The translations under genes and the position numbers were made by a program. From positions 124,001-188,000 of the forward strand of contig JAANDG010000223.1 in the NCBI GenBank assembly GCA_036852015.1: a stretch of 64,000 bases of DNA. The letters run 5' to 3'. Each line of letters begins with the position of its first letter. Position 1 is the first letter of the stretch. Shown piece after piece: positions 1-10,332 of the stretch. This DNA is from Pelodera strongyloides. Its lineage: Eukaryota > Nematoda > Chromadorea > Rhabditida > Rhabditidae. The notes under the pieces were generated by a model. That model was not told the origin of the DNA. It ran no database searches and was given only the letters and a program-made list of their open reading frames with translations.

Positions 1-3000
1 GCTATGAGACACTAGACGATCAGGCGCAGCAGAGTTCTTCAGAAGCGGTAGTTGTTTCATGTTATTTAGGGAAGCAACTTTACTAATGTTGCACTGTAAC
101 AGAAGATTTTGATCCTAATATACGTCCTAACTGAGGCCGTATTCACCAACACACAGGGAGCCCTCCATAGGTTCTCGAGTGTTGTGAATCTCTTCTGCTC
201 TCGCACTCTCTACGCACTCTTTAGCTCCCTGGGGAGGCCAGGGAGGACTCCCTGCATGTTGGTGAATACGGCCTCTGAATGTATGGTTATGGTGTGGGTC
301 CGCACTCCTCCAATTCTGAATGTGTGTTAATGTTGGCAAATTATTTTGAAACTTGGACCCCGTGATAGTCAATTATAAAACATGAGTTAATGATGAATGA
401 TGGTATCAGTTTATTTAGTTGACAGTTCTGCATTGCAATTTTCAACTATGTAGTGACAAAACTTTGCTCCCGGTGAGGATCGAACTCACGACCTTCAGAT
501 TATGAGACTGACGCGCTGCCTACTGCGCTACGGAAGCCTATCATGATATTTCGCTTTTAGGACCCAAGAGAATGGCGCAGTGTAATTCGCTCACAGAGGC
601 AGCCGGCCCCTGGTCGACCAATCAACAAGGAGAAAATCCAAGAGACATCCAAGTCTCTTAGGTATGATTCAATTAACAAATACTAATTGTAAATAATAAA
701 TATTACAGGGACGCACCAGATGTGTCCCTCGAGCCCTTTCCCCTCTGTGGGCGAGGTGTTGTCGAGGTGTAAGCGGTCCACTTTTTCGGCCCAGTGTTGG
801 CCGCGCACCGGCCAAGTTTCCTCAGTGATGAAAATCAAATATATTCTACTTTCAGCAACCTTCCCGTCTACATCAATAAAAAGATGCGCGAACAAGAGGA
901 GAAATTCCTGAAGGAACAGGAAGAAAATCAGCGATATTTGGATTCGGCACGCAAGGAAGTTCAGGTTAATAATATATATATATATATATACAAAGGTACT
1001 ATTTACAAATATTTCTCATATGAGAAGCAAAAGGGCAGTTCTAGCTTCTAGCTTGTTTGTTAAAAAAAAATCAGCTATTTATCGTTTATAAATTTTGACA
1101 GGAAGTCTCAACGAATGAAAACTGCCGTATAGACCCCAGCTATACTGTATCTTACTTAATTTTAGTTTATCCCCGCTTTAGTTTATCTCACTTAATTTAG
1201 GAGCAGCAACGGTACAACGAGCAACAATTGATTCGGTCAGCAGCACCTAATTCTGCTGCTGATCGTTTTACACGTCAAGACTACTCTGCACCCAGACAGA
1301 CCAGGTATTTTTTTGTGTTTGTTAGGGTTATTTAGTTGCGTCTGAGACATTAGATTGCTAGACTGTGACCAGTTTACTGTAGTGTACGAGAACGTTTGTA
1401 TGTCTCCCTCGAAATATGTGCTCAATGAACTGCATCCTTGTAATTAACAACTTCTTTATTGGCGATTTCTAGGCCTAGGGGCCCTTATCTTTTTACTAAA
1501 ACTTTTCCATAATTATCATATGAAATTACCGTAATACATTCGCAGAGACTTCTCCACTGAACGCCAGTCGAACTACTCGCGTGAAGTGCAGGAGAAGAAC
1601 TACGGTAGTTCAACGTACGCACCACAGAATCAACAGTACTCCAGGACCAATCAGGTAATGGGTGAACCGATTTGGTGACGGTTCACTGGGTTTTTCGTCG
1701 GCCAGCCCATTTGGTGACAACTCATCGAAAAACGTCATCATATGGTCCCCATATGGTCACCAAATGGTCACTAACCCGTCACCAAATGGTTTTTTTCGGT
1801 GAAAATCATTTCATGACGAGCCATCAGTTTTCCTCTGCAAGAAGACAAATGTACTGTAGGTAGGCAGTCAGTCACTAATCACTAGTTCTAATAAATCAAA
1901 AATGCAGCGCATTTCAATTTACCCCGTAAAAATAGGCACTTTATTTGACTTCGGTTTGTTCGACAGCGCTTGAGTACCTTTTAGTCGAAATGAGAAGGCT
2001 TGGTCAGCACGGGGTGCGAGCCACACTGATGAGCCACAGTGCGTCTGCTTAGGTCTCATACTACTGTTATGCTCGCTACAATACCATCAATTCCTATAAC
2101 GTATTGAGTATTTTAAAAGCATTTATTCACAGATTTTCCCTTGATTCTTGACTCAAATTCTCAAATTTTAGGGCAATATGAGTCAGTCGTCTGGTTACGG
2201 TAGCTCATCTGCATATCAGCCATCAGGCACACCTGATCGTAATCTGAACGGGTACAGTAAGAGCTACGGTGCTCCAGAGAAACCTTCGCGAAACATTAAC
2301 GGTACGTTCAGGCAGATGTGTGCTAAGTTTAAAGGGAAAATTGAGGGTCCCAAGAACTACAATATGATGGTGGCTGGTCTACCATAAATGCTTTTGCTTT
2401 TAACAAATATGCTTTATACCGTAAACACATACACAAGTTTGTCTCGCAAAAGCTTACTTTCTCGGTTTCTCGTCACGATATCCGATGTCTGATACCGAAT
2501 AGTTTCCAAACTACGAGTTCATATATATTTTAATTTAACAACTATTTAGGCAACCCTCCGGAGACCAAAAAGGACCCAGTGGTCGCAGTAAGCGGAAAAC
2601 ACCGTTGCGCGCACTGTGATAACGAACTAGGTAAGTGGGCATGCCCGGTTTATTACCAGGCTGTTTCTCCGCTGCGTGCCAGTGATTTCAAGTTGTTCAA
2701 TTTCAATTGGGTTTTTCCCTTATTGTTTCTTTCAATGTCAAACATTCAATTTCAAAAGCTTGTCATTTGTGCTCGTTTGTACTTACTGCTAACGTTTGTC
2801 AGTTGCGTCAATCACTATTTGAAATCAAACAAAAGAAACGGTAAAGGGTATGAGGCTATGAGGTATGATTGTCTGATCACAAAAGTAACCGTTTTAATCT
2901 GTAACGCAGGAAGTTATATGCTTGAAACATACCACTTTATAACAAAACAAAAATCGGCGTGAAAATGCTACTCACTTGCGTTGTTCTCTGAAACTGCCTT

Positions 3001-4468
3001 TCAAATTTGTATAAAATTTGGTAAGTGGTATGAGGCGTATGATTGTCTGATCACAAAAGTAACCGTTTTAATCTGTAACGCAGGAAGTTATATGCATGAA
3101 ACATACCACTTTATAACAAAACAAAAATCGGCGTGAAAATGCTACTCACTTGCGGTGTTCTTTGCAACTGCCTTTTAAATTTGTGTAAAAATTTAGAGCG
3201 GAGCTAGGAATGTGACCATTTTTCTTGCAATATTGTTCCTCCGAAAAAGGCGTTACTTCTATTCTTATCTTTTATCCACAAACCATTACAGATTTTTGCT
3301 ACTGCAGGCTTCTATGAGAGAATGGTACCCAGCTAATAATTATATAACATTCCTTGTTTTTATAACGAAGACTAACTGAAATAGTCAACGATTAACTAAG
3401 TAACAAAAAACATCAAAAGTACTCCGATTCTGAATTGGTGAACAATTATAACTCTCCACTGAATTACTCGGTGCATGCAAAGTGAAAGCTATAACTTTTT
3501 ATGGATCGGAATTTTAAACAATTAATTGATTAATTGCATGATGAACTATTTCACGTTAACTACTAAATAACATATGGTATCATGGGCATAACTAATCATA
3601 TCATATAAAACCGATACTAAACATCAATCAAGGACATGAAAAGATGTTGAATACAAGGTTAATTGATCGTTGGGGGGAGGTGGTATATTTTGCACTTGAA
3701 GAATTTTGCAAAGTTTAAAAATTTTATTTTTAGGTCGCGGTCAAGCAATGATTATTGAATCACTTAATCTCTACTACCATCTCTCATGCTTCCGCTGTTT
3801 TGTGTGCAATACACCGCTTGGTGAGTTTTTTTACCAGACGATTGAAAAATTTTGACGGTAAAATATTCTTTTACCAGCCTAAGCCTAAGCCCAGCCTAAG
3901 CCTAAACGCCTAAGCCTACCTGGTTTACTGGCCAATAGCGAGGTAGCCATTAGACCAGCTAAACCATTACACGTCGTTTTCAAAAGTACTCTGGACGATT
4001 CCAAGTTCATGTAAAGGGTGCAGTGCTCCTTTCTGCAAATGGTGTTCTTTTTTGTGCCGGAACATAACGGACGGGTCCTAGTATGCCAAAAACCGTGCAT
4101 TTTCCTTCCAAGTATCAATTGCAAAATAGTGTACCAGTCTACCGTAACTTTGCGTAATTTTGACACTCCGCACTATAGGAAACCCTCCATCAAAGCTATT
4201 TTTTTGTTGAATAAATGGTCCCGTGGCGATCGGTCGCAAAAACTGCCTGTAGCTATTATCGTGTAGTGCCAAGATACGGTAAATTTTTCGATACTTGGAA
4301 GGAAAATCGGCCATACTTGGGAACCCCATTAAGTATATTCTGAAATCCGCGTGACATACCGTATATTCAGGCAATGGTACCAAGGGTGCCGATGTACGTG
4401 TCCGTGACGGTCGGCTTCACTGTCAGAGTTGTTACAGTAACGACCAAGTTCAATTGAGCAAAGTATAA
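1..4468 (+). CDS. LMO7/LIMCH1/Smash-like protein with C-terminal LIM domain (5' end outside window)
   Basis: Exons: <3..47, 561..661, 856..964, 1201..1304, 1546..1654, 2172..2301, 2550..2630, 3734..3820, 4371..4468; all phases close. The visible product is about 275 aa. First comes a charged coiled-coil-like stretch (start [15 protein letters not shown]), then a Tyr/Ser/Gln-rich linker with repeated SYG-like motifs, then one C-terminal LIM domain spread over the last three exons. Zinc ligands seen: CAHC, then HLSCFRC and FVC, then CQSC. The block [20 protein letters not shown] and the following [13 protein letters not shown] are typical of the LMO7/LIMCH1 and Drosophila Smash LIM. Family members link actin, adherens junctions and Rho/myosin signalling; that role here is inferred. 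Only the C-terminal half is present, so any CH or PDZ domain lies to the left. An exon starting at 711 was considered but is not needed, because 661 joins 856 in frame. Confidence 0.78.
135..273. repeat. Inverted-repeat element with GGCCGTATTCACCAACA termini
   Basis: A 139-bp palindromic element in the first visible intron. The left end GGCCGTATTCACCAACA is repeated inverted at 257-273. CTGA flanks both sides (131-134 and 275-278). It is the same terminal family as the nested element at 11376-12301 and a partial copy at 17012. Confidence 0.75.
465..537 (-). tRNA. tRNA-Met(CAT): tRNA-Met (CAT), elongator type
   Basis: The 73-nt reverse-complement folds as a full cloverleaf: acceptor GCTTCCG/CGGGAGC, anticodon loop CTCATAA, T arm GTGAG-TTCGATC-CTCAC. 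It is identical base for base to the copy at 7979-8051 on the other strand. It lies in an intron of the LIM gene, antisense to it. Confidence 0.95.
1665..1803. repeat. TTGGTGAC-rich palindromic repeat, copy 1
   Basis: An intronic block made of many direct and inverted copies of TTTGGTGAC/GTCACCAAA, with a central GAAAAACGTCATCATATGG. A related copy is at 8935-9090. It looks like a MITE-type element; no coding potential. Confidence 0.6.
2840..3190. repeat. Tandem duplication of about 174 bp in intron
   Basis: The word TGATTGTCTGATCACAAAAG begins at 2866 and again at 3040. The flanking sequence is nearly identical through the two units, which differ by a few substitutions. It lies wholly inside the intron between the two halves of the LIM domain. 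Confidence 0.85.
3877..3919. repeat. Interstitial telomere-like GCCTAA repeats
   Basis: About five imperfect copies of GCCTAA, the complement of the nematode telomere unit TTAGGC, inside a LIM-gene intron. Two shorter TTAGGC pairs occur near 62025 and 63607. Confidence 0.75.
4090..4320. repeat. Inverted-repe­at element in last intron of LIM gene
   Basis: CCTTCCAAGTATC near 4104 returns inverted as GATACTTGGAAGG near 4289, within a roughly 230-bp block that also shares TATGCC/GGCCATA ends. Open frames here on both strands are by-products of the palindrome. Confidence 0.5.
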
Positions 4469-5408
4469 ACTACAAGCTACAAAGTGGAAACTACTTCTCT
4501 GTCGGTTGAAAATCAGTTGTGCCCAATTTCTGTGTGCCTCGTCCTCAAGTATTCTTTCATGCAGTTATCGTACTGATTTGAGCCTTTTATGCTAATTTGG
4601 ATTCATATTCATATTTATCCGCGGACTACCCATGCATCTGGGTACAGTTTGCTTGAAAAGTTACCCTAGACTGGAAAGAATTTTCCCTAGAGATTCCTTC
4701 TATGCTGCATATTTTTCACTAAATTTTATCAGTGAATATCACTTTGTACTGCCTTACTTACAGAAACAAGCTCACTTATTTGACATGCACATTTTGCAGT
4801 CATTTTTATCATTTTGTTTATTCTTTGGTATTTTAGTTTAATTCAGTGTTTTTCTTAGCCGTGTTAAAGCGAAATACCGGCCGGTTTTTGCATCGCGGAC
4901 AACCTGGTTTCTTACGTATGTATGCTAATTTGCTCGAATTGAGCTCGATTTTTTATTCTAATTTCTGTTCATTTGCATACTCTGCGTAAGAATGCTGGCG
5001 GACTCGATGTGTTTCAAAAACCAGCCGGTATTTCGCTTTAAGTGCAGTTTATTCAAAATACATTTGTCAATGCTTCTTTCCTTTCCGAAAGTAGAAGAGT
5101 AGTGAGTATACGATTCATTATTATTTTTATTATTATATCGAATACCGTTGATGAGCATATACTTAAAATGTTTAGTGATTTACCTGTGCAATAATTGAAA
5201 ATGAAGAATTTATTTTTATTGTTGGTTTTTTTTTCTCGACGGGTGCTAATTTTCAGTGAGAAAGCTGCGTTACTATGGAACTATGCATGACTGTGAATAC
5301 CGCTGAACAGGGTTAAACAAACTTCGTAAACTCAAAACAAGTTTATTAACCACAACTAACATTCACATTAAATTAAAACTAATATTGTCAAACTTTAAAA
5401 ACAACTTG
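4469..5408. other. Intergenic, between two convergent genes
   Basis: Lies between the 3' end of the LIM gene (+) and the 3' end of sepiapterin reductase (-). It contains one TTAA-flanked palindromic element (4864-5041). No gene was seen. Confidence 0.7.
4864..5041. repeat. TTAA-flanked palindromic element (AGCGAAATACCGGCC type)
   Basis: It starts TTAAAGCGAAATACCGGCC and ends with the inverted form up to TTAA. The inner part carries an A/T-rich block with a GAGCTCGATTTTTTATTCTA-like segment seen in other copies (35332, 35895, 62529). Confidence 0.85.
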
Positions 5409-8107
5409 TTAAATATCAGAACCCGCAATAGATCTTGTGGAGGCATTCATATCCGAGGACGCATCATTTATCGATTTTTTATCCTCCGATTCTTCACCTT
5501 CTTGCTCATCAAAGTAATCAATACGAGTGCCACTCTCGAAAACATCGCGCTCCAGGATCTGGAAATTCTTGATGAAGGGTCAGGCTCATGAATTCTACAC
5601 CTATTGTTTTGTATGCATGACACCGTGGTAAGGTAAAGTCGATTAACAACGCTAATCTGTGTTGCTAACGTCAAACGGCCAAGAGTCAGAGACAATGCTC
5701 TTGGCACCGTATGATAATAGGCACTAATATTTATATTCGAATGTTTGATAAGTAGCTATATTTCTACCTGCATCAACCGGGTGATGGACTGTTCGGGAGA
5801 CAGTGTCTCCTTCTTAACATCCGAGGTTTCTGCTGCGCCTTTCGCGAAAACTTTGCGAATTTCAGAGTCAAACGATCTGAAAGAAATAGAATAATATAAG
5901 ATTTATTTATTTTTATGGATTATTAGGACCAGTTAGTGAAAAAATAAAGAAATAATAATAATTGAAAATTAATAAGTACAAGTTTGGACGTTCTTACTGT
6001 TCTGCAATAGCGTCGTGCATTTCTGTGTAGACTGGTCCAGGGGAATAGCTCAGAACCTTGAAAAGTGCAAATTTACAACAACTTTGCGAGCAAAATCAAC
6101 ACAACATTATTCGTTTTAATAGTTTTAAATTAAAATAAAAAAAAAAAAAAAAAAAAAAATAATATTAATAAAAAAAAATCTTTTCCATAGAACTAACCTT
6201 GAGGGTGCTGTCTTCGCTAGCGATCGCTCTGAAGAAGGCTTCTCGCACCGCTTTTCCGCAGGAGTACTCAAATTATTTCTTATTAAACATATTATATTTA
6301 AAGAAGTGATCAAGAAATGGTTTTAAATATTGACAGTAAATAAATCTTGACAGTTCTTGACAGTGCAGACCAAATTCTTTATTCTTCTGCCACGAGTGCG
6401 CCACATTTTCGTGGCGCACGCTTTTTCCGTAAGATGTGCGCGGCGCAACGCTGTGTTTCCCCCCCCATTTATCCTTACCTGTGTGAGTGATGGGAATCCA
6501 GCAATTGCACATAGGCTTGTCACGTTTACCAGGCACCGATTCTTTGCAATCTGGAACCAGCAAACTTAGAAACATTCTTTATTTTATCATTTCATATGCA
6601 AACGCAGGAGCACTACTTCGGACCAGTAGGTACCTGGGACACCTTGAACACTTGCTAGGACGGAAAATACTCAACGGAAAAAAAACTTATTTTATAATTT
6701 ATTCCACAACCAAGACTGAAACAGTAAATCAGTATCAGAGGATAATTTTATCTTTACCTTGGGCGTAATCCATTTCAGAACCAGATTGTTGAAAATGACC
6801 ATTGAAACAAAGTTGATATTCAAATATGAAGTCCATGAAAGTGGATCAGAGAGTTCGGTTGCTTTTGCACTCACATCACCAATCGTTCCGGCGTTGTGGA
6901 AAAGATACAACTGGTCAAATGGTTCTGTTGCTAAATATAAAATATTATAGAGGAAATTCATTATTCGGTGCCGAAAAAAAATCAGCTTGTGCGGCGCTCA
7001 GGAAGCACCCCGATTTGTGTGAAATTCCAATTGGCGTACTTGTGGCGTTTTTTTTTGGCGCAACTTGAGATATCAAAGGCCAAAGACATCGAGGCGGACT
7101 TTGGTATGAGTTAAAAATATTAAAACAATGATTTAGAACCCAGTGAACAATTCTGAGACTGTCGCAACAAAGCAGTTTACCTGTTATTTCTTTGAGCACT
7201 GCTTCGAAAGACTGTTTTGCTTCTTCATTCACGTTTCCCATATCACATACAACAATCCAAACAAGAGCTGATTCGTTTCTAAAACCGAAGATTTTTAAAG
7301 GGAACGTCAACCCAGATAATTGAGCAAAAACCCGAAATCCCACAGTGAAGGCATTTTTTGGAATTGTTTTTCTTTTTATCTAAAAGTTCTTGTTTATTTT
7401 GTTTTCACTATCCTTACCTACAAAAGGTAAGCTTTTTTTTAGCCCAACATGCAAAACCGGGTTGACATTCCCTTTAAATAATTACAAGACTAAACGACAG
7501 GTCAAGGAAAATAATGTGACCTCGGCATAAATAGTTGTCGAATAAGAGCAAGATATTTCATTAGTTACGGTGAAGCTGGTAACCCAGGTTTTGAGAACAA
7601 AATTGCATTCTTTCTATTCGATTGACTGAATAGGGTGGAATATCTGTTCTAGTTCCTTGCCAAATGATCTTACCTTTCTCGAATTTCCTTCTTTAATGTT
7701 AGCAACTTGCTTTCATCACGAGACGTAATCAGAAATGCCGATTTCTCTCCAACACGGCATGCAATCTGATGTGTGATTTCACGGCCAATGCCTCGACTTG
7801 CACCTAAAAGAAATCAGCGCTTTCCCGAATGTGCCGCCTTAGCTCAGTCGGTTAGAGCGTGGGTCTAATAAGCCCAAGGTCGCAGGTTCGACCCCTGCAG
7901 GCGGCAAATTTTTTGCTGCATTAACAGCAACACATTAAAAGCCTCTTGGTAAATACAACTTTTTGTAAAGAATGTAAGGCTTCCGTAGCGCAGTAGGCAG
8001 CGCGTCAGTCTCATAATCTGAAGGTCGTGAGTTCGATCCTCACCGGGAGCAAAGTTTTACATTTTACCTGTGACAACAGTGAGTGTTCGTTGACCATTCC
8101 TCACCAT
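5409..8107 (-). CDS. SPR: Sepiapterin reductase (short-chain dehydrogenase/reductase)
   Basis: Exons (minus): 8107..8068, 7803..7674, 7278..7181, 6930..6758, 6550..6479, 6266..6198, one ending in GCAGAACA near 6000, one from about 5878 to 5768, 5558..5409. All phases close. The enzyme makes the last NADPH-dependent step to tetrahydrobiopterin, the cofactor of aromatic amino-acid hydroxylases; it is cytosolic. Seen: Rossmann motif TGASRGIG across the first junction, HNAGTIGDV, NVTSLCAIAG, the catalytic YSCGK (Y-x3-K), SYSPGPVYTEM, and a C-terminal ESGTRIDYFD matching the family end. After that an acidic/Ser tail of about 35 residues extends beyond the usual SPR terminus. Intron 1 holds two tRNA genes, and another intron holds a TTAA element. 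A TTTCAG lies four bases before the ATG, probably a trans-splice acceptor. Confidence 0.9.
7295..7477. repeat. TTAA-flanked palindromic element (AGGGAACGTCAACCC type)
   Basis: TTAAAGGGAACGTCAACCC at the left matches inverted GGGTTGACATTCCCTTTAA at the right. It sits in a sepiapterin reductase intron. Confidence 0.75.
7833..7906 (+). tRNA. tRNA-Ile(AAT): tRNA-Ile (AAT)
   Basis: 74-nt cloverleaf: acceptor GCCGCCT/AGGCGGC, anticodon stem TGGGT/GCCCA with loop CTAATAA, T arm GCAGG-TTCGACC-CCTGC. It lies in intron 1 of sepiapterin reductase, on the opposite strand. Confidence 0.95.
7979..8051 (+). tRNA. tRNA-Met(CAT): tRNA-Met (CAT), elongator type
   Basis: Same sequence as the copy at 465-537 (minus). 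It is 72 bp downstream of the tRNA-Ile gene and in the same sepiapterin reductase intron. Confidence 0.95.
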
Positions 8108-8934
8108 TTTTCTGAAATTAATTGCTTGGTTAAAGCGAAATAGCAGCCTGTTTTTGAAACGCATCGTGAACACCTGCATTTCAAAAAACGACCGTTATTT
8201 CGGCTTACAAAAAAAAAGGTCTAATAATATTTTTTAGGTAATACTGAAATACGACAGTGTAGATTTACGAGTTTACGAACAATGTGTAAATGAAAAATTA
8301 AGTGAGAAGAATGCAGTGGATGATTGGAGTAGATTCTGACGGTGGCCTTGCCAGCGAGATACGAGTTTCTTTCCCGGTCCATAAAAATACGCCAGGTTAT
8401 AAACATTAAGTTATAAACATTAATAAGTAGAAGAAAAAATTAGGATATACAAAGAATAATAAAAAAAAACATTCTAAACAAAGTGTAGGTGCAGCTTGTG
8501 AAATGAGAGGCCAGGAATAGGGGTACATTCAAGAAAATAATTGGCTCACAAGCACGCTATATTGGTTTTTGTTTTGTTAGAGTACAGAGAGGATATACAT
8601 AGAGAAAATAAAGGAAGTGTGTATTGCACTATAGACTAATAAGTATACTTACTCAAAAAGCTTTACTAATATATAAATTCAGAAGTTATACAAAATTTCT
8701 TCTAAAATCTAAACTTTTCAGCACACAGAACCAAAACAAAACAGAGAACAGTTTATGATAGACAAAGAATAAACATTTCACCACTGTTATCTATAACTAG
8801 CCTTTGTGTGCGCCAACATTGGAAGGACGTCATAATAATGATAAATGTTATCAATTTTGGATTGTCAACAAAATACAACAAAAATATCAGTGTGAGCAGA
8901 GTTACTACGAACTACAAGAGAGCTCATATAGGAA

Positions 8935-9090
8935 ACCCATTTGGTAACGGTTCACTTGGTTTTTTCGTGAGTCTGCCCATTTGGTGACCAATTCGTGACC
9001 AATATGTGACCAAGTGTCATCGAAAACTGTCATAACTGGTCACCAAATCAAATGGTCACGAACTAGTCACCAACCAGTCACCAAACGATC
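8935..9090. repeat. TTGGTGAC-rich palindromic repeat, copy 2
   Basis: Repeats CATTTGGTGAC and GTCACCAAA in both orientations, and shares GGTTCACTTGGTTTTTTCGT with the copy at 1665-1803. Confidence 0.6.
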
Positions 9091-10324
9091 GTTTCCCTGT
9101 GGTTTCGGCAATTATGTCGTTTTCATGTGTACTTGCCGAAGTCGAAATAAAGTGCTCCAAATTATAATATTTTTAAATTAAATAAACTGCATAAAAATGA
9201 TGTTTGATAAAAAAAATCGATGGTATGTGTCTGTATTAGTGGGATGACCTCGTTAATAAACTAGCCACTAGATAGAAACAGATAAATCGACTAGATTACA
9301 ATCTTCATATTGTTTCTGTTTACTTTCAGGGAATAGTGCTTACAATAAGGAGGAAATATATTTTGAACTGCGTAAAATGGTAAAATCTTGAATTTCTACT
9401 TATTTTCATAACAAAACAAAATAATCCTGCCACAAAATAGAAAGTATCTGCATTGTGCCTGCTTTGTTCTTTCAAAACTGATAAAAATTAATCAATCCTA
9501 TAAATTATGTGTTTCTGCTTTGCTTGCTGAAAAATGTAGATAAAGGATGAGAGATCAAATTTTTCTCATGCCAATGGAGAAAACTACAGTACAGACCCCG
9601 ATAATAATAAAAAAGAAAACTATTTATGGTATATTATTTAACGGTCACATCAATGAGGAATCGCCAAAGTTGAAGTTGAAATTGTGCGTTGTTACGGCGA
9701 AAACGTGGCGGAAATATGGCGCACGGAACACTAAGATTTTGCTCGGTCGTCGCGGAAACAAAGACGATTCGCCACAGCGAGACGGCCGATTTTACCTTAC
9801 AATAAAGTCTACGCGATGAGCGAAAATGTATGCATTGTAAGTTGGCGGCATGCAGCGCATGAGAACGCGACCGATGCGCAACAGTGCGTTGCAGGTCAAC
9901 AGGTGCGCGGTGATCGCGAGTGGTTTTGCTTTAAATGAAAACGGGCAATTACCGGCATGCATGTCTACTTCCCCTCAGCTTGGACTGAATTCTGACTATT
10001 ACAGAAATTAGCATCCAAGTGAAACAAGCTCACAAAAATAAAGAATCAATTTAACATTGGCCTAATTGCATAGTACGGTGGCCTAATTGCATGTTTTCAT
10101 TTTAATACAGATAATATAATTAGCATGTGAAGAGTTTGAATAAAATATGACAGGACAAGAACTAGAAAATATTTTCTACTGCAAATTAAATAACAATTGA
10201 TTGCTTTCTGTACACTACAATTACAAGTACGTAAGTTGGGTAACATTCCTTTTCGAGTGGTTTCTAGGAATCAATTTCTCTAAAGTGCAAGCTATTCACA
10301 AATTATATTTTCTGAATTAATTGT

Positions 10325-10332
10325 ATTGCAGA
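10325..10332 (+). promoter_or_regulatory. Probable spliced-leader acceptor, small membrane gene A
   Basis: ATTGCAG|A immediately before the ATG. The same one-base spacing is found at genes B, C, D and the LOTUS gene. Confidence 0.65.

Larger units (their letters stand above)
8108..10332. other. Intergenic region, 2.2 kb
   Basis: Lies between the 5' end of sepiapterin reductase (-) and the first small membrane-protein gene (+). It holds a short deleted TTAA-type copy (about 8130-8207) and a TTGGTGAC repeat (8935-9090). A 90-codon open frame at 9547-9819 is rich in Lys/Arg and has no recognised motif or splice context; I do not call it a gene. Confidence 0.6.

Noticed and set aside
9547..9819. 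90-codon plus-strand open frame as a gene
   Set aside because: No family motif, no splice partners, no acceptor before the start; lies in repeat-bearing intergenic DNA.
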